A model generated the notes under the pieces. That model saw only the letters and a list, made by a program, of their open reading frames with translations, was not told where the DNA came from and did no database searches. A DNA stretch of 64,000 nucleotides from NCBI RefSeq assembly GCF_000013865.1, contig NC_007949.1, forward strand, positions 62,001 to 126,000, in the 5' to 3' direction. Shown here in pieces: positions 34,726-43,107 of this stretch. The first letter of the stretch is position 1, and each line of letters opens with the position of its first letter. The position numbers and the translations under genes are program-made. Source of the DNA: Polaromonas sp. JS666. Lineage in GTDB: Bacteria > Pseudomonadota > Gammaproteobacteria > Burkholderiales > Burkholderiaceae_C.

Positions 34726-36000
34726 TCACTCGCTGGAGCGCTTCTTGCGCTCATACACCTGCTCATGCGACGGCACAAGTGTGAGTTCGACCAACTCCGA
34801 CAGGCCCTGCTCTAGGTTACCCGGTATGACTTTGCTGTCGACGATCTTGAGTGCTCCGCTGAGCAACTTGGACAGCATCTGATCCGGTGGATCGCCCGGC
34901 ATGGAGCACGCGCTAGTCAAGCTTCCTCGCCCTGCAAGAATGTCTACCAATTGAGATCCTGGAATGCTTATCTTCACGGCGCCTGTTCCTTGAAGCCGAA
35001 TTATCAGCCGGTTAGTCGTTCGAATCATGTGCTTCGGAGGATCTTCGGTCCAACGATCCAGCGTGAAAGCGTAGGCCCAGCGATTGAAGTTCAGCCGGCC
35101 CAGTTTCTGGATCTCATCTTGTGAGAGAGGGCTGCGACAGTGCCTGTCAGAAACCGGATAGAACGTTGCCTTCGCAATTCTGCTCCAACCGTGAACGAAG
35201 TCTTGCACGTCGGAGATCTGGGCCACAAATACACCAGATATTGCGCCCGCCTTGGACAGGGCCGCGCTCAATGCGTCCTCTAGTCGGAAAGGCTGCGTAC
35301 TCGATGTAGGAGATACGGCGCGGCTGGTATCGCTTCCCATGCAGACAACGCGTGGGCCGTCGACCTTGTGCTGCCGTCGCTTTCCAAGGAGCGCGCGGTA
35401 GGCGGCATGTTCCTCGATGGTTTTCGGTGACTCTTGGACCAAACCACCGCCCGATTGAAATCTGGACCTCTTCGGCGTTGCGCTCAAAGTGACCGTCCAC
35501 CTTGTCAATGTCGTCTTGTGTTCAGCAAACTGTCGTGATTTGAGTACGTTGAAGAAGGCAGCGACCTCGGGGTCACGCAAGAAGACCTTCCTTTTATCCA
35601 TAGGCGGAACAGTGCGCACAGGCCCGGCTAGATTATTGACATCACCAAAGAAGTCGCAGCGAACATCTCCATCAAACCCGATGCGTTGGGCCTCTTCATG
35701 CACCCAGTCCGACACGGCACGGCTGCGGCGCTCCTCTTCCGCAAACCGTTCGTGCAGGTATGTGACCTCGATCCAGACGAAGCGCTCGTCTGAGAAATAC
35801 AGTTTGATGTCTGGACCTCCCTTCGGGTCTTCGTACTCGATTCGGCCAAGCTGGCTTGCAGCCTCGACCACAATCATTTCCCACACTGCGGCGACCCGCG
35901 TGCTGCTTCGCCTCAAGTTACCGCGTAGCATCGGCAGCGTTCTACCTGCGATCGCTTCACAGCGTCGCAGTAGCTCAGCCGCCTGCTCTTCCTTCAGCAC
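34726..36000 (-). CDS. Cassette-type protein with a restriction-endonuclease-like motif
   Basis: The frame is open from 36117, but the upstream attC-like site ends near 36084, so a start at the GTG at 36000 (MLKEEQAAELLRR, about 424 residues) is more likely. Residues ~50-85 include YEDPKGGPDIKLYF and FVWIEVTYLHE. The G-x-PD...E-V pattern resembles PD-(D/E)XK nucleases, again with Thr where Lys is usual. The rest shows no family. It lies between attC-like sites in a leftward array, so it is probably a mobile cassette. Confidence 0.5.
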   Translation of the reverse strand: MLKEEQAAELLRRCEAIAGRTLPMLRGNLRRSSTRVAAVWEMIVVEAASQLGRIEYEDPKGGPDIKLYFSDERFVWIEVTYLHERFAEEERRSRAVSDWVHEEAQRIGFDGDVRCDFFGDVNNLAGPVRTVPPMDKRKVFLRDPEVAAFFNVLKSRQFAEHKTTLTRWTVTLSATPKRSRFQSGGGLVQESPKTIEEHAAYRALLGKRRQHKVDGPRVVCMGSDTSRAVSPTSSTQPFRLEDALSAALSKAGAISGVFVAQISDVQDFVHGWSRIAKATFYPVSDRHCRSPLSQDEIQKLGRLNFNRWAYAFTLDRWTEDPPKHMIRTTNRLIIRLQGTGAVKISIPGSQLVDILAGRGSLTSACSMPGDPPDQMLSKLLSGALKIVDSKVIPGNLEQGLSELVELTLVPSHEQVYERKKRSSE

Positions 36001-36083
36001 TGCTCTCGCCTGCGTGGTCGCTCGGATGCGGGAGCGTCCAGGTAAGTGCGCATCTGACAGCTCACGGCGGGGCCTTTGGTGAC

Positions 36084-36168
36084 GGCTAACGTAAAGGGAA
36101 CCGGCGCATTGGGCCAAGGGACCGCGTAGCGGCCCGACGGCCCAAGGCGTCCATATACAAAATTAGAC
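36084..36168 (-). other. attC-like site of the 36163-36672 cassette
   Basis: On the minus strand the site runs from GTCTAAT, which contains the stop codon TAA, to CGTTAGCC. The inner arms TTGGGCC and GGCCCAA pair. The segment CCCTTTACGTTAGCC is typical of the right end of attC sites. Confidence 0.65.
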
Positions 36169-36672
36169 GGCTCTGTGAAATTCACCCGTGGCCTCCCAGA
36201 ACCTGAGTTGCTTGCTTGAGTACGCCTTTCCGTTCGCACCCTTTACACATATTCGCACAGGATGCATCAAGGAAAAGCTGCGGTCGTCGTACTTTGGCGG
36301 AGTCTCAATATGCAGCTCCTTCATAAAGGTCGTTAGGGGGATTCCGATCGTGTGAGAGTCATTGGGCTTCAGGAGTACCTCGCGCACTTCCGGTCCCCAA
36401 AAGTCCTGTCGCCACGCATCCAGCACGTTGCCGCTAGAGATGACTTCTAGACTTCTCATATCTAGCAGCACCGACCTCGCTCCCAAATTCGAGATGGTGA
36501 GGTTGACAATGCTCATCGGCTGGTCGCTTTCGTCCCGGAAGTCCGCCGAGGTCCCGGCGTCCAATCCGAAGTCCACCAAGATTCGACGTTCCCAGCGAGT
36601 CAGCGCAAAGGTTGCTAGGCTCATGAAGAATCCGAGCACACCCGCAACCTTCGAGAGCTCGTCGATCGTCAT
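36163..36672 (-). CDS. Single-pass membrane protein, cassette-type
   Basis: The 169-residue protein has one N-terminal membrane segment (VAGVLGFFMSLATFAL), then a soluble beta-rich domain with LTISNLGARSVLLDMRSLEV. Proteins of this plan are common orphan cassette products with unknown roles. The stop codon is embedded in an attC-like core. Confidence 0.6.
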   Translation of the reverse strand: MTIDELSKVAGVLGFFMSLATFALTRWERRILVDFGLDAGTSADFRDESDQPMSIVNLTISNLGARSVLLDMRSLEVISSGNVLDAWRQDFWGPEVREVLLKPNDSHTIGIPLTTFMKELHIETPPKYDDRSFSLMHPVRICVKGANGKAYSSKQLRFWEATGEFHRAV

Positions 36673-36802
36673 ACCTGATGTCTAACGAATGAAGGGGCTT
36701 CCCCGTCACAAGTGAGCCGCGCGCAGTGATGGTTTCTGTTTGAAAAAGGTGGAGAAGCCATACCGTGGCGACATTGCCTAAATCTTGAGCCGAATCTAAC
36801 TG

Positions 36803-37012
36803 CTATCGTGCAACCGCGACTAATACGCCAATCACTATTTGCACGCCTATCGTTCCAAGATAGAGAATGCCTCGCTGTTTCTGCGAGCGGGCGAAATTAT
36901 AAATTGCGAGAAGAATAGGAAGTACGATTGGGAGCACGAAACATAGTGCAGCCATAACCCAGTCGCCTGCAGAAAGTGCATCCTTCTTTTCTGTGATTTC
37001 AATTGTCGTCAT
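36803..37012 (-). CDS. Small two-helix membrane protein
   Basis: AAGGAGAT precedes the ATG. The 69-residue protein has two membrane segments (WVMAALCFVLPIVLPILLAI and LYLGTIGVQIVIGVLVAV) joined by a basic loop SQKQRG. It sits between attC sites in the leftward array. The non-coding stretch after its stop (36673-36802) has a GTCTAAC core but no complete attC that I can trace. Confidence 0.6.
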   Translation of the reverse strand: MTTIEITEKKDALSAGDWVMAALCFVLPIVLPILLAIYNFARSQKQRGILYLGTIGVQIVIGVLVAVAR

Positions 37013-37053
37013 TGGTTGGGATCTCCTTGCTTGAGGGAACGCTGGAATATACG

Positions 37054-37141
37054 TGCCTAACGTAAAGATGACCTGACCACCAACATTTGCGGCGAAGCCG
37101 CCTCCTGCTGTTGTGGGTCCAGTTGAGTGAGGGGTTAGGCA
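37054..37141 (-). other. Integron attC site (canonical)
   Basis: The site has GCCTAAC and GTTAGGC cores at its two ends, 88 bp apart. Inner arms include GGTGGTCAGGTCATCTTTAC and a central GGCGGCTTCGCCGC hairpin, as in classical 59-base elements. It lies directly downstream of the 37159-38022 gene in its reading direction. Confidence 0.85.
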
Positions 37142-37158
37142 TCAGTCGAGCAGCTCGG

Positions 37159-38022
37159 CTACTTGATGACCAAAGTTGCTAGGCGATTCGAAACCTTCTC
37201 CGCCAGTTCATTTAGCCCCTGTTCATTGGGAAGGTATTTGATGTGTCGAATATGCCGAAGATCGAATGGGATGTCGGATTCGTGCTGCGCTATTAGGATG
37301 ACGTCTTGGCCCATGGTGTGCGCGATCCCGGCCTCATAGAAGACGTTGGCGTTCTTGCCGGTCAGGTCGCAGATCACGGCCCGTGCAGTGCCGATGAGCT
37401 TCACCACGTCCTGGATGATTACGTCATCATCCCAGATGTTGTCGGCACGCAAACACCGCATGCCGGCGGCGCCGACTGCGGCTTGAAGGGCGGTGTGCAC
37501 GCCAGTGAACTCCGCATTGAATGGCATCATCACCGCTACGAGCTTTGGGTCAACTGGCCCTTCGGGCAGTTTGAATATCGTCGGTTTGATACGACCGATG
37601 CTTTCCGTGAAAAGCACGCGGAACAAGTCGGCGTCCTTGACTGCCCAGTGATTTGTTTGGAAATCATCGAAGAACCGTTTGCTGATGACAAAGTGAAGCG
37701 GCGCCGCGAGCGACTCGAGCACAGAGTTGGCGATCGGTGGCACATCGGCACTGAGTTCGTACTCGACTTGGTACTCCGCCGACCCGCGTCTGATCTTGGT
37801 GATCTTGCCAACTCTTGCCATCACGGGGAAGTCCGGATCGCTGCTTGATTCGTTCGTGAGGATGGTAGGCAGCGCCATCAATGCGGCGGTGTCAAGCACG
37901 CCGCCCGGAGCATATCGATTCTCCAGATCCTTATCCGTGTGCTGGAAAACCCGGCCATGTTGCATCGTCAATGAGCCGCGTGGCGCGGCGACGTCCATAC
38001 CAGTGACTATGAGATTGAACAT
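37159..38022 (-). CDS. Protein with C-terminal nucleoside deoxyribosyltransferase/TIR-like domain
   Basis: GGGGAG precedes the ATG at 38022. The first ~140 residues are unknown. The last ~130 read VAVMMPFN, RCLRADNIWDD, ARAVICDLTGKNANVFYEAG and DIPFDLRHIRHIKY, a pattern of the 2-deoxyribosyltransferase-like group related to TIR domains. The Glu in NVFYEAG is the candidate catalytic residue. Such domains occur as NAD- or nucleotide-targeting effectors in phage defence. It is the first gene of the array next to the ~220-bp repeat, and a canonical attC follows it. Confidence 0.7.
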   Translation of the reverse strand: MFNLIVTGMDVAAPRGSLTMQHGRVFQHTDKDLENRYAPGGVLDTAALMALPTILTNESSSDPDFPVMARVGKITKIRRGSAEYQVEYELSADVPPIANSVLESLAAPLHFVISKRFFDDFQTNHWAVKDADLFRVLFTESIGRIKPTIFKLPEGPVDPKLVAVMMPFNAEFTGVHTALQAAVGAAGMRCLRADNIWDDDVIIQDVVKLIGTARAVICDLTGKNANVFYEAGIAHTMGQDVILIAQHESDIPFDLRHIRHIKYLPNEQGLNELAEKVSNRLATLVIK

Positions 38023-38060
38023 CAACTCCCCGTTGAAGTGCGTGTTTTCTGATGCCTAAC

Positions 38061-38285
38061 GAAGGTATAACGCAAGGTGCTGCGGTATAACGTGGCAACT
38101 TGAACTATAAGAACTGACATTTAGGCTCGTCCCACTTGGATAGTTTGCTACATTAAAAATAGCGACAAACCCGGCACCTGGTAAGAAGTGGCTCGCTCCA
38201 CATTTGGAGCGATTCTCAACCAACCGTTGTGGTTTGAACATCCCCCATTTGAGGGGGCTACCGATAGACCGCTCTCGCCGGGAAG
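38061..38285. repeat. About 220-bp direct repeat, copy 2 (attI-like position)
   Basis: See the copy at 19063-19290. A GCCTAAC core (38054-38060) joins it to the first cassette. The right side ends about 80 bp before the stop of the replication gene. Confidence 0.75.
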
Positions 38286-38367
38286 CGGTTGACCGGGTCA
38301 ATGGTGATCGCCAGCAATCTGCTCAACGAATACAGGTACGGTGGTCAGTTCGCATGGGCATTCGCAA

Positions 38368-39885
38368 TCAGCGGTCGGGCTCTATCGAATCCAGCCGCCA
38401 CGCCATCCAGGCATCGAAATTCTTGTCTTCGGGGTTTGTAAGGATCCGGTCCAACACATCGGGCCGGTCCGTTGCTAGCCATCCCCGTAGGATGCTCAGC
38501 GCCCCAACACTCTTGGGACTCCATCCATTTTTGATCAGAAGCTGGGCCTTTGCCGCCGCCGGGCTGCCCTCAAATGACCTGATGATTTCGTCCCGGTCCA
38601 CCTCGTCCAAGTCGTAGAGCTTGGCCGCAAACACATCGGACACGTGCTTTGAAAACTCTTCCTTTCGGCGTGCATGCCGCAAGTCGGCCGCGCGCTGCGC
38701 TTCCTGCGCCTTCGCCTCGGCCTCGATCTTTTCATGGTCCAGATCATCTCCCACGGCACCAGAAGCAATATTGGCCAGGATGCCGCTGAAGTAGGACTTC
38801 TTGGAGGTGATGGGCCGGCCAGCAGCTTTCAGCCTGCCTTCGGCCGCCTTGAGTCGCAGGATGGAATCAGCCACTTCCTCATAGGAGTGGGCCTGACTCA
38901 GGTTTTCAATTTCTGTCTGGGTGAAGCCCAGGCGCTCCAGGACGCGTAACACGTCGTCCGGCCAGGTGAGGGGCAGCCCGAGTGAAGGTTGCTTTTTCGG
39001 GATGAACTTGAACTGGAGCTTTGATACTCTGGTGCCGGAACGATATTCCTTGAGCTCAAGCGTGTAGCTCAATGCCTGGATGTCGTTGACCCGGCGAATG
39101 GCATCCATCAGCACGCGCCTTTTGAAATCGCCGTAGTTGACCACTCGCTTGCCCTGCTCGGGATCCTCGACCACATACCTGGACTGGCCCATCAGCAGCT
39201 CAACCCATGTAGCCGTCGGCAGGACCGCAGTGACCTTGGCATGGGTGTTCACATACCTCCAGGCGTTTTGATAAAGCGCGTAGCTGGCGGCCGTCCCAAG
39301 GCCTTCCATGGCCTGAAGCGACAGGGTGGCCCAATTGCTGGGCTCCAGCACGATCTCCAGGATCGAGGGATCAATCGAAAAGCGGATGAGCCCGCGCCTA
39401 TGCCCGCGCCCGTAGCCCAATGAAGCGAGGAAGTGGCTCTTCATCTCCCACTCAACCTCAGAGTCTTCTCCCACGATGTTCCAACGCAGGCTCATTTCAA
39501 AGAGCTGGTCCAGCTCCTCATAGATGCGCTCATAGTTCTTGCCAGGGATTCCGGCCAACCGCGCCAGATCAGTCACCCGAGTTTCAAACATCGGCGACAG
39601 GCGCTCGGTTCGAACTCGATCGAGCATTTGCTTGTCGCGCTTGCGGAAGTCAATCTGGGCCACCAGGATGCAAGCATCGAACAGGCGCCGGCTATTGAGG
39701 CTTTGGCTGTGCTCCGGGCGCAACGGGGTAGCATGGATGGCACTCACCGCCTTGCGGATGCTCCTGATCGTCTCTGGGATGATCAGATCCTCGGTCGGGA
39801 ATAGCGACGGCTGGTCAGGCTCCCGCCGCCGCATGTCGAAGCCGCGGTCCTCAGGATCGATGGCAGTTGGCTCGGTGGTGCTCAC
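38368..39885 (-). CDS. repA: Rep_3-family plasmid replication initiator
   Basis: The 505-residue protein has the two winged-helix domains of RepA/RepE-type initiators: FDACILVAQIDFRKRDKQ, SPMFETRVTDLARLAGIPG, LIRFSIDPSILEIV, and TAASYALYQNAWRYVNT. A long charged C-terminal extension (after about residue 320) is unusual in length and contains a coiled-coil-like Ala/Glu/Arg stretch. It would bind iterons and open the origin. The putative iterons lie just upstream of its start (39898-40060), as is usual. It is divergent from the gene at 40410. Confidence 0.85.
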   Translation of the reverse strand: MSTTEPTAIDPEDRGFDMRRREPDQPSLFPTEDLIIPETIRSIRKAVSAIHATPLRPEHSQSLNSRRLFDACILVAQIDFRKRDKQMLDRVRTERLSPMFETRVTDLARLAGIPGKNYERIYEELDQLFEMSLRWNIVGEDSEVEWEMKSHFLASLGYGRGHRRGLIRFSIDPSILEIVLEPSNWATLSLQAMEGLGTAASYALYQNAWRYVNTHAKVTAVLPTATWVELLMGQSRYVVEDPEQGKRVVNYGDFKRRVLMDAIRRVNDIQALSYTLELKEYRSGTRVSKLQFKFIPKKQPSLGLPLTWPDDVLRVLERLGFTQTEIENLSQAHSYEEVADSILRLKAAEGRLKAAGRPITSKKSYFSGILANIASGAVGDDLDHEKIEAEAKAQEAQRAADLRHARRKEEFSKHVSDVFAAKLYDLDEVDRDEIIRSFEGSPAAAKAQLLIKNGWSPKSVGALSILRGWLATDRPDVLDRILTNPEDKNFDAWMAWRLDSIEPDR

Positions 39886-39897
39886 ATGGACATCTTA

Positions 39898-40060
39898 ATC
39901 GATGGCAACAAGGGGGCACTCGTTGCCATCGATCGAGCATACGGTGCGCAAGTATGCAGTTCTGCCATGGATCGACTGCCCATCTGCCATGCCTGGTATG
40001 CAGTTTTGCTGCTTTACGCTGGCCCGTGCCATCGGTAGTATGCAGATCCACCATGGACAA
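39898..40060. repeat. Iteron-like repeats and inverted repeat; putative origin and rep operator
   Basis: A perfect 12-bp inverted repeat ATCGATGGCAAC / GTTGCCATCGAT (39898-39909, 39922-39933) lies next to the rep start. GTATGCAG repeats start at 39952, 39996 and 40038, and TGCCAT elements occur at 39925, 39963, 39985 and 40027, with spacings near multiples of 21-22 bp. Iterons upstream of a Rep_3 gene mark the origin; the inverted repeat is a likely autorepression site. Confidence 0.65.
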
Positions 40061-40409
40061 CGAGCTAAGTCCTTGATTTTGCTTGTGATTCTCAAATGGA
40101 ACATTCAGAATGTTTTTTGCGATCCTGAAACAAACTGGAAGCGATCCCCGCCATGACGATGGGAGTGGGGCGCTGCTGGTTGTCGGTTTTGATGAGATTC
40201 AACTCAAAAACCGGGCGATTCGCCCTATTTAAGGCCGATTTTCTGACCATTGCCAGAAGGGGAAGCCAAACAATCATGGCAGATTCGCATACTTTTCCTA
40301 GGTATGCGTGATATGCGCGCGCAGCAGAACACCGCTTAACAAGTAAATACACATCGTTTTGCGATATGCGGCAGTATGTCCAGTATTCCAAACCGCTACA
40401 CTTCAGACT

Positions 40410-40892
40410 GTGCAAGACGACAGTGAAACCCGAAAACTCGATGCCATCGTTGGGGCTGCCATCAAGGCATTGGCCGAGAGCGGTGCCGCGGATGAGTTTG
40501 TCGGTGCATTTGCCGCGTCTCACCGTGCCAAGGTGGCCAGCGTCCTTGGGGCCTCAGAACCCGCGCAAGATTCACAAGACTTGCTGACCATCGTGACGAA
40601 AGCAGTAGGCTTGGCCATGGAGCAGGCCGGGATAGGCAAGCGCAAGGAACCAATCACGAAACGGGTCAACGTCGAAATTGCGGGACGCCGGACCTCATTG
40701 ACACTCAGCCGCGCAGTCCTGGACAAGCTCTCCCAAGCCAAAGGAACCAAACAGCAAGCCAAGGCCGTGATTCAGGATCTGGCCAACACGGCGCCTATCG
40801 GCGTGGAAAACCGCTCCGGTTGGGTTGAGGAACGCCTGCTTGGAGTTTTGACGCTCGCCGACCAGGACGGCGCATCAGCTGCGCGGCATTGA
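40410..40892 (+). CDS. Putative ribbon-helix-helix regulator
   Basis: The likely start is the GTG at 40410 (VQDDSETRKLDAIVGAAIK). The C-terminal part reads RVNVEIAGRRTSLTLSRAVLDKL, then QAKAVIQDLANTAP. This strand-helix-helix order with a TSLTLS strand suggests a ribbon-helix-helix DNA-binding domain. It is divergent from the replication initiator across the iterons, so it may control copy number or partition. The family call is inferred from the pattern. The stretch 40893-41040 after it has no clear gene. Confidence 0.5.
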   Translation: MQDDSETRKLDAIVGAAIKALAESGAADEFVGAFAASHRAKVASVLGASEPAQDSQDLLTIVTKAVGLAMEQAGIGKRKEPITKRVNVEIAGRRTSLTLSRAVLDKLSQAKGTKQQAKAVIQDLANTAPIGVENRSGWVEERLLGVLTLADQDGASAARH

Positions 40893-41039
40893 CGGGGAAC
40901 ACGGCCAAGGGCACCGTCGGCACTGCTGCAAGCTCATAAACAACAATCAGCCGACTGAACCGGCACTTCAGTGCGCCAAAAGTTCGTTCCAGTGGAAATC
41001 TTGTCGTCATAGCGGTGTGAGGGCCAGCCAGCCACGTGA

Positions 41040-41216
41040 CCCAGCCTTAGAATTTATTCACTTTTGGCGCAGTCCAAATTTGCCGGTCAGTTGGGTAACA
41101 CCAGCCAGTGCCAGCCTTACACCACGGCCTCCTTGCGGGGTCGAAACATCGTCAATGCCCAGCAGGGGACTACGTCCTGAGGGCGTATTCCTATGGGCCT
41201 CACCACGGGAACCTCA
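41040..41216 (+). promoter_or_regulatory. Structured leader, divergent family member L2
   Basis: A TAGAAT -10 at about 41048 is followed by a CCAAATTTGCCGGTCAGTTGG stretch reminiscent of other leaders, shortened here to CCAAATTTGCCGG. The three-part element near 41164-41193 is AGGGGACTAC, GTCC-TGA-GGGC and GTATTCCT. Pairing is weaker than in the other copies. Confidence 0.45.
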
Positions 41217-41587
41217 TGACCTTCAATATCAAATCAAGCATCAAGCAATTGGTGCGCACTTTCGCCATGTTTGTGACTCTGGCCGCTGCTTTGACTTGCT
41301 CCATGCATGCCACTGCCAACCAGGACGATCAACAGGCAACTCAGTCCCTGCAGGTGTTCTTTGTCTCTGCCATTTTGCAACGTGCCGATGACGCGACCAC
41401 GATGAAGCTTGTCCATGGTGTGCAGAGTGCACCGACAAGCGCAGAGGCAGAACTGTCGTTTGTGAAGCTGATCAAAAGTGACTTTCCAGGCTATTCGGTA
41501 TTCACCATGCTCACCTCCTCGGCGAATTCATTCAAGCCAGCAGCCTACGGAAAAAAGGGAAAGAAGTCACTCGCGGTCAGCATCTGA
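41217..41587 (+). CDS. Secreted or periplasmic unknown protein
   Basis: From the ATG at 41217 (MTFNIKSSIKQL) the protein has a signal peptide (LVRTFAMFVTLAAALTCSMHATA, landmarks FAMFVTLAAALTCS and ATA) and a mature part of about 90 residues ending KKGKKSLAVSI. No family recognised. It is the first of the run of leader-controlled small genes. Confidence 0.55.
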
Positions 41588-41612
41588 ATGCAGGTCCAGC
41601 CGGCCGCCTGGG

Positions 41613-41765
41613 TTGACGATCCTCAGGAAGTCTGTTTAAATTAATTCGCTTTCGGACATTCCGAATTCGCTGACACATGTCAGCCTTCAACAACCCCCGA
41701 CGGGAACCAAGGTTCCCATGGGGGAAATCTCTTGGAACTCGTCAATCCCTTTAATGGAGATTGAA
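41613..41765 (+). promoter_or_regulatory. Structured leader, family member L3
   Basis: The promoter TTGACG (41613) - 17 nt - TTAAAT (41636) is followed by the hairpin GCTGAC-ACAT-GTCAGC (41669-41684). CTTCAACAACCCCCGAC then leads to GGGAACC (41702) and TTCCC-ATG-GGGAA. AATCTC (41726-41731) can pair with GAGATT (41757-41762), which holds the ribosome site. Confidence 0.75.
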
Positions 41766-42062
41766 ATGAAGAGCCAAGCAGTTTATGAAACCAAGTACAA
41801 CGCTTTTTCTGCCCACGTGGACTTCCTCGTGTTGGCCATGTCGGAAGAAGCTGGCACCACTGTCAACAGTGCTGCTAAGGCTGGTGGCGAAGATGGCGTG
41901 CAAGCGCTGTTTGATGCCGTCATGGATGCCGGTCACCGCATGGTGCTGGTGAAAGCTCTCAATTCGCCCGCCATTTCTGGATGGGTGCGTGAGAGGCTGG
42001 AAGTGTTCTTGTACGGTCAGCACAAGCAGCAACCACTGCTGTTCAAGCGGACCTACCACTGA
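41766..42062 (+). CDS. Unknown 98-residue protein under leader L3
   Basis: The ATG at 41766 has GGAG 7 nt upstream; the ATG at 41718 lies inside the leader hairpin and is not a good start. The product (MKSQAVYETKYNAFSAHVDF onwards) is helical with a hydrophobic core; no family recognised. After its stop, 42063-42300 has only very short frames. Confidence 0.6.
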   Translation: MKSQAVYETKYNAFSAHVDFLVLAMSEEAGTTVNSAAKAGGEDGVQALFDAVMDAGHRMVLVKALNSPAISGWVRERLEVFLYGQHKQQPLLFKRTYH

Positions 42063-42295
42063 CCAATGGAGAATGGCTGGAAATATGCCATGGCGAGGAA
42101 AGCTCACGCTATCCGCAGAGAAATCTGCACTCGTTGAAAGCCACTGACTACGGTGGCAATTTCATCCTGATCAAGCCCACAAGGCTTGGTCAGACCCTTT
42201 TCCAAGAGGCAGCGCACGCTGCATCTTCAACGAAGCGCCGCCGCAACTGAGGTTGCCGTGTGGCACCGTGCAGACACCAAGCCTGTGACGCCTTT

Positions 42296-42357
42296 AGCAC
42301 CCCCGGGGACTCAACCCCGAGGGGCGGGGTCTCCAAAAAATCAGGAGAAAAAGACCC
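42296..42357 (+). promoter_or_regulatory. Structured leader, family member L4
   Basis: GGGGACTC (42305) pairs with GGTCTCC (42328-42334) around CCC-CGAG-GGG. The same GGGTCTCC can pair with GGAG and GACCC just before the ATG, hiding the ribosome site. No clear first hairpin or promoter was found here. Confidence 0.65.
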
Positions 42358-42663
42358 ATGCAAATCATCCTTACTGTTCCGCTGATTGTTGAGACAGTCC
42401 TGCAGGGAAAACTGGAGTTGCTGCCCGTGCACATGACATCTCGCCCGAGCACCAGTCCGGCAAAGAGGAGCGCATTCTTGAAGCCGCAAGGCCAGTGCAT
42501 TCCGCTTGCCCCCAAGGAGGTCGAGCGCTGCAAAGCCTACATGCTTAAGCATGAAACCGAGGCATTGAGCGAAGATGCCTCCACCGCCTTCACGATCGAC
42601 GGGAATGCGCTGCAGGAATGCCAGCCAGACGTCATGGACGTTGATCACCAGCCGGAGGATTGA
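42358..42663 (+). CDS. Unknown 101-residue protein under leader L4
   Basis: AGGAGAAAAAG precedes the ATG. The protein starts MQIILTVPLIVETVLQGKLE and ends acidic (DVMDVDHQPED). The first 20 residues are hydrophobic but look like a folded strand and helix, not a signal. It lies 4 bp before the next gene, so both share the leader. Confidence 0.55.
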   Translation: MQIILTVPLIVETVLQGKLELLPVHMTSRPSTSPAKRSAFLKPQGQCIPLAPKEVERCKAYMLKHETEALSEDASTAFTIDGNALQECQPDVMDVDHQPED

Positions 42664-42667
42664 GCTC

Positions 42668-43039
42668 ATGGCCACAATCCAACAGACTGTGAGTACAGCG
42701 CAAGAGTACCGATCCAAGCTTGTCTGCGGGGACTGGATCAGGGACCAGAGCAAGCGCTATCAGGCCTTCACCAGCGGGCAGCGCTGGAACGGCTGGGAGT
42801 GCCCTTACTTCGTCTTTGAAGTGGCAAAGCAGCTTGCCCAGGACATGCCGGGCCTGCAATACGACCCCGAAACCGATGAGTTTGTGAGGGAGGACCACAG
42901 TGGCCCTGAATACGAAAGCCTTGAGCGGTTCTCCCCATCAGTGATCGACATCGATGGCGTGCCTACCAAGGTCTATGCGATTGGCGCCTGGTCCTGGTGC
43001 TGGGCGCCATTCGATGAAACGATGGCGGCCGCTACTTGA
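42668..43039 (+). CDS. Unknown 123-residue protein
   Basis: The ATG at 42668 follows GGATTGAGCTC. The product (MATIQQTVSTAQEYRSKL onwards) is rich in aromatic residues (YQAFTSGQRWNGWECPYFVF and AIGAWSWCWAPF). It is coupled to the gene at 42358. A terminator follows, so these two genes form one unit. No family recognised. Confidence 0.6.
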   Translation: MATIQQTVSTAQEYRSKLVCGDWIRDQSKRYQAFTSGQRWNGWECPYFVFEVAKQLAQDMPGLQYDPETDEFVREDHSGPEYESLERFSPSVIDIDGVPTKVYAIGAWSWCWAPFDETMAAAT

Positions 43040-43052
43040 TCGGCGATAAATG

Positions 43053-43087
43053 GTGAGCCTCTTCCCGCAAGGGTGGAGGCTTTTCCT
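43053..43087 (+). terminator. Probable terminator
   Basis: The hairpin AGCCTC-TTCCC-GCAA-GGGTG-GAGGCT is followed by a short T run. Confidence 0.7.
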
Positions 43088-43107
43088 ATTTCTGGGCTTA
43101 GATGAAC

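Noticed and set aside
40795..41010. Minus-strand frame that looked like a transposase end
   Set aside because: The resemblance (ERTFGALKCRFSR) is too short and no inverted repeats or other transposase parts were found.
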